Virus record (IMG/VR): IMGVR_UViG_3300032236_001351
Span: 1 to 55,528 of that record
Length of the DNA stretch: 55,528 bases
Reading direction: 5' to 3' (one strand)
Origin: a virus
Positions 1-7,603 of this stretch are shown one piece after another (positions within the stretch are counted from its first letter, which is position 1; every line of letters begins with the position of its first letter). Made by a program: the position numbers and the translations under genes. The notes beneath the pieces were generated by a model, which saw nothing but the letters and a program-made list of their open reading frames with translations, had not been told where the DNA came from and did no database searches.

Positions 1-297
1 AAAATCAAAAAATTTAGTACTGGTCAATCGATCACCTTCAAACATTACATTTGATGACGTTTCGCCAACAAATTTGATTGCTTCTGGCATAACTGCCATT
101 GACAATCTATCAGTACCCGCAAAAACTTCTCCTTCTTCGTATTTCCCTATAATATGAAGATCCAATTCTTTAGAATATTTTGTGTTTACCAACTTTACAG
201 GTTCTTGATCTTCCCAATTATAAAAATCCATAAAATTACGAACAATAGTAGTTTTACCTACTCCCGGTTCCCCGATCACACAAATAACTTTTCTCAT
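1..297 (-). CDS. P-loop kinase, partial (DNA-base kinase candidate)
   Basis: Only the first 99 residues are in the window; the gene runs off the left edge. The protein opens MRKVICVIGEPGVGKTTIV, a textbook Walker A (GEPGVGKT) on the first beta strand, so it binds a nucleotide. The ATG at 297 overlaps the stop of the upstream gene by 4 nt (ATGA), so the two are translationally coupled. Being last in a TET/glycosyltransferase/amidoligase operon, it may be a DNA-base kinase like the 5-hydroxymethyl-dU DNA kinases described in phage hypermodification pathways. That is inference from context; the P-loop is what the sequence shows. A dNMP kinase is the main alternative. Confidence 0.6.
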   Translation of the reverse strand, partial: MRKVICVIGEPGVGKTTIVRNFMDFYNWEDQEPVKLVNTKYSKELDLHIIGKYEEGEVFAGTDRLSMAVMPEAIKFVGETSSNVMFEGDRLTSTKFFDF

Positions 298-1313
298 AAA
301 AATGCCTCAAATCCAACTTTCAATTCTTCTTCATCAGCAAATAGCCATTCCATTCTTGATATCTTTTTTGAGTTAATAAATTCTGGGTATTTACCAACGT
401 TTATCATCGTCTTACCACTCAAACGACTATCTAAACATTCATTTCTTGCTTGCCAAAGAACATTCCAATCAATACCATTCCAAGAATCTTTTTCTACTTG
501 AATAATTTCTTCAGATTGTCTGTCTAGATAATATCCAAGGTATCTTCCGTGTTTTTCTCTGAATATTTTCTTAAAAGAACACAAAACAGTTTCCATAGTG
601 AATTCATTTATATCATTAATTAGATCTGGAAATCTATCCTTCATCTCATTCAATATTTCTTGCGCAGAAGATTCTAAATTTTGATATTCAGAAGAGGTTA
701 GCTTTTCATTGTATTTTTCATCCATTCCTAGAGCAAGAAGTAATCCATTTCTATGACTTTTTGATCCAGAATAATCTTTTAACATCAATGATGTTGGACT
801 TATTGGAAGATTTACAGTAGAATATAATTGTTGTAAATAAAACCACACAGAATATCTACCAAATCTATGAAAATTATTCAAAGTAAAATTCCATATATTA
901 TCGAAACTAGATTTTTCATTATCTAATAATAAACCAAAAAAGAAATCTTTTTGTAGTCTATTTCCGATAATGTTTTTATAACATACAAACTTTTCTGGTA
1001 ATTTACCTTTTTCATACTTCATATCAACTTGATATCGAAGTCTTTTATAGTTATTATCATTCCACCAATTAAGTCTATCAAATGTAACCAACTCATAATC
1101 TGGAAATTCATTCATTAGAATCCAGGAAGTCGGTAATTGATAGGTATTACCATATAACCAAGCAAACCAATATTTTTGTTCTATATTGTGCTCATATCTT
1201 CTATTAATATAATTGGCTAACCAAACGGCAGGATCACAATCTTTAAAAGTCAATGACCAAGCATACCAACGAATGAATAATTCTCTTCTATTGTTCTTGT
1301 TGCTGTAATCCAT
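294..1313 (-). CDS. Putative DNA hypermodification protein (aGPT-PPlase/ADDT-like)
   Basis: A 339-residue, aromatic-rich protein without membrane segments. Residues about 30-75 (WLANYINRRY, KYWFAWLYGNTY, then a MNEFPD motif) and the middle block FHRFGRYSVWFYLQ with GSKSHRNGLLLALGM resemble the glycosylase-fold alpha-glutamyl/putrescinyl-thymine pyrophosphorylase and amino-acid:DNA transferase families predicted in phage thymine hypermodification. I recognise the pattern by eye only. In those pathways the protein replaces a pyrophosphate on hydroxymethyluracil with an amine-bearing group. It overlaps the phosphatase gene by 26 nt and the kinase by 4 nt. A kinase next to such a protein fits this pathway. 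The family assignment needs a profile search. Confidence 0.45.
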   Translation of the reverse strand: MDYSNKNNRRELFIRWYAWSLTFKDCDPAVWLANYINRRYEHNIEQKYWFAWLYGNTYQLPTSWILMNEFPDYELVTFDRLNWWNDNNYKRLRYQVDMKYEKGKLPEKFVCYKNIIGNRLQKDFFFGLLLDNEKSSFDNIWNFTLNNFHRFGRYSVWFYLQQLYSTVNLPISPTSLMLKDYSGSKSHRNGLLLALGMDEKYNEKLTSSEYQNLESSAQEILNEMKDRFPDLINDINEFTMETVLCSFKKIFREKHGRYLGYYLDRQSEEIIQVEKDSWNGIDWNVLWQARNECLDSRLSGKTMINVGKYPEFINSKKISRMEWLFADEEELKVGFEAFL

Positions 1314-1734
1314 CGATAAAGACCTTTAAAGATTCTTCCAACATGATAATAACCCTCTTATGCAGTTCATTACCTTTAGCAAAATTAGGATCGGGAATTT
1401 TAGGAATTCCAATTAAACTACTCAATCGAACAGATTTAGTCAAAACAATACTACCAAATTTTTCTTCCAATTTATCTCTATTAGAATCGTCCATGTAAAA
1501 AATTACATCTGCCCAATCTATCAATTCCTGTGATACTGGAGTAGATCTGATTCCTTCATTCGGATAACCCATTTCACTGAGAGCATCTCTCATTTTTTTT
1601 GCGGTTATTTCATTGCCTTTAGTGTCTTTTAAAGCAGCTGATTTAATCATCCAAGTAGGTTTGATTGTTTTAAGAATTATTTCCCCAGCAGCACTTCTGT
1701 TTATATTACCATGACAAACAAATAAAATATTCAT
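1288..1734 (-). CDS. Low-molecular-weight protein tyrosine phosphatase family
   Basis: A 148-residue protein of normal family length. The N-terminus MNILFVCHGNINRSAAGE carries the C(X)5R(S) phosphate-binding loop (Cys7, Arg13), and the C-terminal half has IPDPNF, containing the Asp that acts as general acid in this family. The enzyme should hydrolyse phosphate monoesters through a phosphocysteine intermediate. An AAAGGAT ribosome-binding site precedes the ATG at 1734, which overlaps the amidoligase by 4 nt. A phosphatase locked between an amidoligase and a kinase in a modification operon may act on a phosphorylated base or sugar intermediate rather than on protein; that role is inference. Arsenate reductase is a family alternative but lacks support. 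Confidence 0.85.
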   Translation of the reverse strand: MNILFVCHGNINRSAAGEIILKTIKPTWMIKSAALKDTKGNEITAKKMRDALSEMGYPNEGIRSTPVSQELIDWADVIFYMDDSNRDKLEEKFGSIVLTKSVRLSSLIGIPKIPDPNFAKGNELHKRVIIMLEESLKVFIDGLQQQEQ

Positions 1735-2702
1735 AATCCTTTAGCTTTACATTCAAGCATATATGGATATACCATTTTTGCAGTAACTTCTTCAACATTG
1801 TCTATATCAATTAATTCTCTTAATCCAGATAACCTTTTTTCTATTGTTCCTTTATTGTTAGTATCGAAATTAGTCCATTGATAAATCTGTTCACATTCAA
1901 AATCATACGGAGCAAATTTAGGAAAAGTATATTGGTATGAATCATTCATATAAAATTCATTCGGTGAAATTTCATCATCCATAAGAGCATAATATAAAAA
2001 ATTCTTACACCACGTAATACATGATTCCATTTCCTTCATATCCAGAGTTCCAGGAAAATGCCTAAATTCTATTGTATTTGTTTCTTCCCACATTTGCCTA
2101 AGATTTATCCCAGCCCTTGGACTAAAATACCACATTCTACCTTTATCAGTCAATGGAGCATGTTCTTCATAAAATTCTTGAGTGGTTTTCGCTTCCAACA
2201 TACAAAGAACTCTATTTAATGGGAGCTTAAATTGATGAGATTTCTTCCTTCTTTTCATTCTCTTCATTTCCCATTCATATACTTCTGGAATAAGAATATT
2301 TTTATTTGGCACAGGAATAGTTTCTGTTATATCAAAAGCCTGTTGTTGGTAAGTATGTATATAATTCAATAATTTCTTACAATATGACAGATTATCACTT
2401 AATCCAGGAACTCTGATATGTATATGTAGATTACTTCTATAATTAATGAGAGGTGAAGGTGTTAGGATTTTATTAATCTCAGATATATGATCTATTTGTT
2501 CTTCAATACTAAATGTTGGTTTAGTATTGATTTCTCCACCATATTTGTATAATTTACCATCAGGATCGTTTGCAATTCCTGTTGAACTTACACAAGTATT
2601 GTCTTTATTATTCCAAGATGCTCCTTCTGGTAATTTACAAAAACGATATGAGTTACCGTATTCCAATTCAACTCCATAAGACCATCCATCACATGAAATC
2701 AT
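1731..2702 (-). CDS. COOH-NH2 ligase / amidoligase (glutamine synthetase-fold-like)
   Basis: A 323-residue protein with the signature of the phage/bacterial amidoligase family: an early GVELEY (metal-binding Glu pair, about residues 10-15), KYGGEINTKPT, the HIHIRV strand near residue 95, and the late EFRHFPGTLD block. These enzymes use ATP to join a carboxylate to an amine or ammonia, as glutamate-cysteine ligases do. Immediately upstream lie a glycosyltransferase and a free-standing glutamine amidotransferase, so the natural reading is amide formation on a carboxyl-bearing base or sugar substituent. It overlaps the glycosyltransferase by 14 nt and the phosphatase by 4 nt. The substrate is unknown. 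Confidence 0.75.
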   Translation of the reverse strand: MISCDGWSYGVELEYGNSYRFCKLPEGASWNNKDNTCVSSTGIANDPDGKLYKYGGEINTKPTFSIEEQIDHISEINKILTPSPLINYRSNLHIHIRVPGLSDNLSYCKKLLNYIHTYQQQAFDITETIPVPNKNILIPEVYEWEMKRMKRRKKSHQFKLPLNRVLCMLEAKTTQEFYEEHAPLTDKGRMWYFSPRAGINLRQMWEETNTIEFRHFPGTLDMKEMESCITWCKNFLYYALMDDEISPNEFYMNDSYQYTFPKFAPYDFECEQIYQWTNFDTNNKGTIEKRLSGLRELIDIDNVEEVTAKMVYPYMLECKAKGL

Positions 2703-3471
2703 CTAATCCCCCACTAACCACATTTTCATCATACGCTTTTTTGAAAGCTATTCTCATCTTCAAATCAACTATCAAATTTTGGTTTTTAGCACCAGTTTCT
2801 TCTTTCAGTGTAATATATTTTGGGTGCAGTTTCTGAAGATTATACATAGCTTGTTTATTTTTAACCCCATCTCTATTCAATGAACATCCACCATCTGCAT
2901 TAGCTTGTCTTTCTTTTGCAATATATTTACCAGATATTCTTAACCGTTTTCCCGATTCTAAAATAGACAAAGGAACATGAAAATCTTCAAAATAATCAAG
3001 AGTATCAAATCTAATATTATTACTAATTAAATAGTCTCTATTTAAAAAATGAGTAGCATATGGTTTTCCATAATAATATTCTTCTAAATTTTTATGGCTC
3101 ATGAACGTACTGGATTGAGTACAATAAACATCTCCTTCTTTCAACCAAGATTCCATCAAATCAAGATATTCTCTTATATCTTTTAATTTAATTGTTTTAG
3201 TTAAGTTTTCTGAATCCCTTTCATAAAAAGTCAAATCATCATCCATCATACCAACCAGATTAGATTTACTATTTTCAACTATAAACTGTCTCGTTTTAGA
3301 AATGCTTCCCATACAATATTCAGGAACATCTATCCTATTTTCCCATTCATGTTCTTCATTTTTTGGGCAAACTAAAAACACTCTAGACTTCCATTCTTCA
3401 GGTATAGATTTTAATGTTATTTGGTTGTTTTCTCTACCCAACGTAGGAATATACACTAATAGATCATTCAT
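2689..3471 (-). CDS. TET-associated-type glycosyltransferase (GT-A fold)
   Basis: A 260-residue protein opening MNDLLVYIPTLGRENN, the nucleotide-binding beta strand of GT-A transferases, with the metal-binding DDD at about residues 77-79 (VGMMDDDLTF). Length, opening and a triple-Asp motif fit the glycosyltransferases found beside TET/JBP dioxygenases in phages, related to the base J glucosyltransferase. It would transfer a sugar from an NDP-sugar to the hydroxyl made by the neighbouring dioxygenase on 5-hydroxymethyl-C or 5-hydroxymethyl-U. The ATG overlaps the stop of the amidotransferase (AATGAATGA), indicating coupled translation. Specificity for sugar and base cannot be read from the sequence. 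Confidence 0.75.
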   Translation of the reverse strand: MNDLLVYIPTLGRENNQITLKSIPEEWKSRVFLVCPKNEEHEWENRIDVPEYCMGSISKTRQFIVENSKSNLVGMMDDDLTFYERDSENLTKTIKLKDIREYLDLMESWLKEGDVYCTQSSTFMSHKNLEEYYYGKPYATHFLNRDYLISNNIRFDTLDYFEDFHVPLSILESGKRLRISGKYIAKERQANADGGCSLNRDGVKNKQAMYNLQKLHPKYITLKEETGAKNQNLIVDLKMRIAFKKAYDENVVSGGLDDFM

Positions 3472-4147
3472 TTTGTAAATCCAATTCTTTAGTATTTGCT
3501 TCTTGGTCAGTTAAACAAAAATCATAATATGTTTTATATGTAAAGGGTTCGATTTCATTAATATCAATCAACCCAGAACGTTTAAGTATATCAGATGAAG
3601 AAGAAACTAGTAATCCATTTTCGATAAATGAATAATACAAAGGTCTTTTTCCATTTCTATAAAATCTTAAAGTTTTATTTGTTTTTAATTCACATACTGA
3701 CAATGAAGAATCTTCCCAAACCTCGAAAATATCTTTTTCGTCACTTATTGTATGTAATAATAATTCAGTATCATTCTTACTGTTACATTCATATCCATAT
3801 AAAGACTTCCAATTATCATATAATTCTTGTGTAATAACACCATTATGAACTACTGATAATTTGCCATCAGATATTGGCTGATTGTATAATAAATCTGAAG
3901 TTGAATATCTACAATGACCAATCAAATATAAATTACCATCTTCATTGATGCAATTATGTAATTCATCTAAAAATTTGAATTTATCAGCTGGTACTGACTC
4001 TTTTATAGTATGAATGGTATTTCCTTTAATATATGAAAGTCCTGTTGAATGCATTCCTCTTATTTTAGATTCAATAAAAATAATCTTTATCCTATCTAAA
4101 TCATCAAAAGATGGACTTCTAAGAAAAGCTCCTATTACAGCACACAT
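3464..4147 (-). CDS. Class II glutamine amidotransferase, stand-alone
   Basis: A 227-residue Ntn-hydrolase-type glutaminase. After Met removal, Cys2 (MCAVIGAF) is the nucleophile. Downstream lie RGMHSTGLS, GHCRYSTSD, VHNGVI and NDTELL, which match the conserved RG...G, R-Y-S, HNG and (S)DTE glutamine-binding positions of GlmS, PurF and asparagine synthetase N-domains. There is no attached synthase or isomerase domain, so released ammonia must be used by a partner, most simply the amidoligase two genes downstream. The start overlaps the TET stop by 1 nt. A role in DNA modification is inferred from the operon; glutaminase chemistry is established for the family. Confidence 0.88.
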   Translation of the reverse strand: MCAVIGAFLRSPSFDDLDRIKIIFIESKIRGMHSTGLSYIKGNTIHTIKESVPADKFKFLDELHNCINEDGNLYLIGHCRYSTSDLLYNQPISDGKLSVVHNGVITQELYDNWKSLYGYECNSKNDTELLLHTISDEKDIFEVWEDSSLSVCELKTNKTLRFYRNGKRPLYYSFIENGLLVSSSSDILKRSGLIDINEIEPFTYKTYYDFCLTDQEANTKELDLQNE

Positions 4148-5496
4148 TAAAAGAATTCATCCATAGAAAAAGTTTTTTGTACACTTTCTGGGTGGTACTT
4201 TAATAGCATATCATAACCAAGATTCTTTTCTACATATTCGTACCATTCTTCAGATTTATACCATCCTGGAGATACTCCATTCCACATAGGCTTCCATAAT
4301 GGATGATCTTTATTCAGTCGTCTTTCTTCAATAAAATTATGCCGACAATCTTCATACACCTTTTCTCCAAGATTTAACATATTTTCTCTAAAATAACACA
4401 CAACAGAATATCTTTCAGCACCTTCATCAAGAATAATTGGTGTATTACCATGAATACCACCATGATTATTAATCAACAACAAATCAGAAGGTCTGATATT
4501 AATAGCTACTCTATATTCTGGCAATACCAAAAGTCCACCAGAATAATTCTTTCCATCATTTAATACTGTTAAATTGGAAAAACCTTTATGAAGATCGCCA
4601 CTATCACGATGAGCAGCAGTTTGAAAGCTTCTATTTACTGTAATTGTAGTAAAAACGGTATCAGGAACATGAAATTCTGGATCGATCTTTTCAATACAAG
4701 ATTTCTGAAAAGCCCATCTTTTGGGGAGTAACTCAGAAAAAGCTTTAGAAAGTTTTTGTAAAAGAGGAAAAGCTAATTTAAATTTATCAAAATTTTGTTC
4801 AGTATATGCTGTAGCTCTTCCGTAAGGAATTCTATCATACCTCCCATACCAACCGGCAACACCAGACACAGAAGAAGCTGCATAGTCAGTTTTTGACATG
4901 TATTCCTTTTCAACTCTTTCTGCTTCTTTTTTCTGTTCTTCTGGTGGAAGTTTCTTGGTTTCATTTACCCATCGATCAAATTCAAATTCATCTTTTTTCA
5001 TTTTAGAAGAAATCCAAGCATACCCTCTGAAATCAGATAGCATATCAATATTTTCATATTTCTTGTAAATCTGGTCTACAGGATCTTCTCCAAACAGATT
5101 TGAATTAGGAGATGAAAATTGTTTCAGAATTTCTCGTTGGAGTGGAGTTATCCATTCTCTATCAGGATCTGTTTCGCCTTTAGGTCCTGCGGCCAATCCA
5201 CGATTAAAAGAAATTTTAGCTGCTCCCTTCAACCCTTCAAGAGCATTCTTTTGTTCATCATCAGAAAAGAAATTTTTGCGGAGAATAAAAATAACAGATT
5301 CTTCATCAATACCTTTAGGACAATTCGAACAATCTTTAGATACACAAGAGCCGATTTCTTCTATACCACATGTAGGTACTCCGAAAAAATTACAATCTTC
5401 ATCAATGACATAATCATAATGACTTTCATTCAAAAATTGACCTAGAAGATGTTCACAATCTAATTTTTCATTTGCTACAATAGTTTTAACCATCAT
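4147..5496 (-). CDS. TET/JBP-family 2-oxoglutarate, Fe(II) dioxygenase
   Basis: A 449-residue protein. The double-stranded beta-helix core spans about residues 280-372: TTITVNRSFQTAAHRD (metal ligands His296 and Asp298), GGLLVLPEY, PSDLLLINNHGGIHGN (third ligand His349) and ERYSVVCYF (Arg362, the expected 2-oxoglutarate partner). This is the TET/JBP layout, so the enzyme probably hydroxylates the 5-methyl of 5mC or T in duplex DNA. About 270 N-terminal residues precede the core and include a cysteine cluster (Cys43, 51, 56, 59) that could bind metal. It is the first gene of the minus-strand operon. A GGGA precedes two adjacent ATGs (5496 and 5493); either may be used. The substrate base is undetermined. 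Confidence 0.88.
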   Translation of the reverse strand: MMVKTIVANEKLDCEHLLGQFLNESHYDYVIDEDCNFFGVPTCGIEEIGSCVSKDCSNCPKGIDEESVIFILRKNFFSDDEQKNALEGLKGAAKISFNRGLAAGPKGETDPDREWITPLQREILKQFSSPNSNLFGEDPVDQIYKKYENIDMLSDFRGYAWISSKMKKDEFEFDRWVNETKKLPPEEQKKEAERVEKEYMSKTDYAASSVSGVAGWYGRYDRIPYGRATAYTEQNFDKFKLAFPLLQKLSKAFSELLPKRWAFQKSCIEKIDPEFHVPDTVFTTITVNRSFQTAAHRDSGDLHKGFSNLTVLNDGKNYSGGLLVLPEYRVAINIRPSDLLLINNHGGIHGNTPIILDEGAERYSVVCYFRENMLNLGEKVYEDCRHNFIEERRLNKDHPLWKPMWNGVSPGWYKSEEWYEYVEKNLGYDMLLKYHPESVQKTFSMDEFF

Positions 5497-5504
5497 CGTC
5501 CCAT

Positions 5505-5512
5505 TATAAATA
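5505..5512 (+). promoter_or_regulatory. T4-type late promoter
   Basis: TATAAATA, the exact T4 late -10 element read by a gp55-type sigma. It lies 22 nt before the ATG of the tail-tube-like gene, as expected for a virion gene. Confidence 0.8.
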
Positions 5513-5526
5513 TTTGTATTTAGCAG

Positions 5527-5532
5527 ATTATA
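5527..5532 (-). promoter_or_regulatory. Possible minus-strand promoter -10 for the TET operon
   Basis: The complement strand reads TATAAT exactly, 31 nt from the first ATG of the dioxygenase. The best -35 is poor (TTTCTT with 16-nt spacing), so this may be a weak or activator-dependent promoter. No other minus-strand signal is seen in the 38-nt divergent gap. Confidence 0.3.
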
Positions 5533-5534
5533 AT

Positions 5535-6065
5535 ATGTCAGCTCTCACAAGAAATCCAGCGGTTACAAGTCCTCTTCAACCGACAAAATTTCAACTTCTT
5601 TTTCCTAGAATTAATACTGTATCATATTTTTGCCAAAAAGTCAATATTCCGGGTGTTTCAACTACTGCCCCATATCAACCTACTCCTTTTGCTAACATCC
5701 CAAGGCCAGGAGATAAATTAAAGTTTAATGAATTTAGTGTCGATTTTATCGTTGATGAAGAAATGTGGAACTGGCAAATCATTTATGATTGGCTTAGAGG
5801 TTTAACATTTCCATGTAGCTTTGAAGAATATAAAAATTTAAATAGACAATCGATTTATACTTTGCATTCTGAGCGTCCACAAGAGTCAGAAGGATATCTT
5901 AATATTCTTTCTGGCATAAATGTTCCGAAACTAAGGTTAAGTTTTGAAAATATGTTCCCAATTTCTTTATCTGATGTTTGGATGGACACAACTTCTAGTG
6001 CAGAAACCGTATTAGTGGCAACATGTACGTTTAAATATCATATATATAATATCGAACGATTGTAA
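5535..6065 (+). CDS. Tail tube-like protein (T4 gp19/gp54 type)
   Basis: I use the ATG at 5535 (MSALTRNPAV) because an upstream TTG in frame lies on the late promoter's transcription start. The 176-residue protein has the tail-tube layout: an N-terminal FQLLFPR strand, CQKVNIPG, a GDKLKFNEFSVDF strand and a DEEMWNWQIIYDWL helix, matching the order F-x-C-x-LPG / GD / DE...W in T4 gp19. It may be the major tube protein or a tube-initiator paralogue. In T4 the neighbouring uvsY also sits beside tail genes. It is driven by the late promoter at 5505. Confidence 0.55.
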   Translation: MSALTRNPAVTSPLQPTKFQLLFPRINTVSYFCQKVNIPGVSTTAPYQPTPFANIPRPGDKLKFNEFSVDFIVDEEMWNWQIIYDWLRGLTFPCSFEEYKNLNRQSIYTLHSERPQESEGYLNILSGINVPKLRLSFENMFPISLSDVWMDTTSSAETVLVATCTFKYHIYNIERL

Positions 6066-6080
6066 TGGAGACTTTATATT

Positions 6081-6518
6081 ATGTATAAACTTGACGAAAT
6101 TTTAACAGAATGGAACGAAGATTCAAATATCAATGACACTCAAATCAGCACTGAAATACTAAAAATCCCAAAAATCCACGCAAAATATTTGAAAATTCTT
6201 AATGATCATAAAATGGCTGCAATAAAAGCCAAGTTTGAATATGACAAAATGAAAACTATTAAAACAGAATATTATCTTGGACATTTAGACCAAGAAACTC
6301 TGGAACAATATGGATGGGAACAATTTGATATTAAAGTTAGTAAAGGTGGTGCTGAAAGATATTTGAATTCTGATGAACAATTGATCAAATTACTTCAAAA
6401 ACGATCTTATCATGAACAAGCGATTTCTGTCTGTGAATCTATCATGAAAGAATTAAATAACAGAACATGGCAACTAAAATGTCATACAGACTATATGAAA
6501 TTCCTCAATGGTAGTTAA
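6081..6518 (+). CDS. uvsY: UvsY recombination mediator
   Basis: A 145-residue, charged, all-helical protein of nearly the same length as T4 UvsY (137). Conserved features are the HAKYLKILNDHK helix, a KTEYYLGHLD turn matching the KLDYYSG-like segment of T4, and the C-terminal NNRTWQLKCHTDYMKFLNG. UvsY loads the UvsX recombinase on gp32-covered single-stranded DNA. It lies just upstream of an inserted homing endonuclease and then uvsW; T4 also groups uvsY and uvsW. No GGAG-type ribosome site is obvious; the leader reads GGAGACTT close to the ATG. Confidence 0.8.
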   Translation: MYKLDEILTEWNEDSNINDTQISTEILKIPKIHAKYLKILNDHKMAAIKAKFEYDKMKTIKTEYYLGHLDQETLEQYGWEQFDIKVSKGGAERYLNSDEQLIKLLQKRSYHEQAISVCESIMKELNNRTWQLKCHTDYMKFLNGS

Positions 6519-6530
6519 ATGGTTGATATT

Positions 6531-6538
6531 TATAAATA
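6531..6538 (+). promoter_or_regulatory. T4-type late promoter for homing endonuclease
   Basis: TATAAATA 66 nt before the GIY-YIG gene. The resulting leader contains a hairpin with GTAGAT (6542-6547) pairing to ATCTAC (6566-6571) and an inner GGAA/TTCC pair. Confidence 0.75.
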
Positions 6539-6604
6539 TATGTAGATCACGGAACCGACATTCCCATCTACTCTAAACATTTTTAACATAATCAGGAAAT
6601 TAAA

Positions 6605-7603
6605 ATGTCCAGCAAAAATATTTATACCATATATAGATTTACTAATAATAAAAACAATAAAGTTTATATAGGTAAAACTTCAAATTTCAGAGAAAGAATT
6701 AATAGTCATAAATTTAATTATAAAAATGGAGATACCGTATTTTATAAAGCATTAAGAAAACATGGTTGGGGGTCTTTTTGTATAGATATAATATATCAAA
6801 CGAAAAACCACGAACATTGTTTAGAAATGGAAACATATTTTATATATGAATATAATAGTTATATATCATTTGAAAATTCCAACGGGTATAATATGACTTT
6901 GGGTGGAGAGGGTTCATTGGGAGCAAATACAAAAACATACAACTTTTATGATATCTATGGCAATTATTATACAATCACCAATTTATATCAATTTTGCACA
7001 GAAAAGAATATAAGCAGTAAAGTTATGTATGATTTAGCTAACGGAAAACGACTAAAATATGATATATATATTTCCGCTTTAAAAGAAAAAAGGAAATTTA
7101 AAACATTTAAATTATACGATACGATAAAACAAGAGATAATAGAAATAACTGATCTTTCAGAATTTTGCGAAAAAAATGGTTATAATAAAGTAAATATGAT
7201 GAGATTAGTCACCAATGGGGTTAATCATTACGATATTTTTAAAAATATCAATAAAATTGATTATATTCCTATGGAGGAAAGAAAGTATTCATTTATTTTT
7301 AAAGGCCAAATAATAACTATAATAAATTTAAAGGATTATTGTGAACAAAATAATTTATCATATACTAAAATGAACGATTTATACAGAGGAAAGTGTAAAT
7401 CTCATGGAGATTATATTAATAATTATCCAGATTATATCCCCCCAAACAAAAGAATATTAAAATTGATTTCTCCATCCGGAGAAATATTAGAGATTAATAA
7501 TATTAAAAAATTTTGTATAGAAAATGGATTATCAGATTTATGTATCCAAGCCCTAAAGTCTAAAAAACAAAAACAACATAAAGGATACAGGTTATATGAG
7601 TGA
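6605..7603 (+). CDS. GIY-YIG homing endonuclease with NUMOD-type repeats
   Basis: A 332-residue protein. Residues about 4-90 are a GIY-YIG nuclease: IYTIYRFTN, NKVYIGKTSNFRERI (second Y and catalytic Arg) and a later Glu in LEMETYF. The rest contains four degenerate modules of about 60 residues that each have an (I)TNLYQFC / ITDLSEFC / IINLKDYC / INNIKKFC core, resembling the NUMOD DNA-binding helix. AGGAAAT supplies a ribosome site. The last 8 nt overlap uvsW. Such free-standing genes cleave intron- or endonuclease-free alleles and spread by recombination; here it splits uvsY from uvsW. Its composition is even more AT-rich than its neighbours. Confidence 0.85.
   Translation: MSSKNIYTIYRFTNNKNNKVYIGKTSNFRERINSHKFNYKNGDTVFYKALRKHGWGSFCIDIIYQTKNHEHCLEMETYFIYEYNSYISFENSNGYNMTLGGEGSLGANTKTYNFYDIYGNYYTITNLYQFCTEKNISSKVMYDLANGKRLKYDIYISALKEKRKFKTFKLYDTIKQEIIEITDLSEFCEKNGYNKVNMMRLVTNGVNHYDIFKNINKIDYIPMEERKYSFIFKGQIITIINLKDYCEQNNLSYTKMNDLYRGKCKSHGDYINNYPDYIPPNKRILKLISPSGEILEINNIKKFCIENGLSDLCIQALKSKKQKQHKGYRLYE

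Noticed and set aside
154-501. Forward frame at the left edge
   Set aside because: Antisense shadow of the kinase and aGPT-PPlase-like genes.
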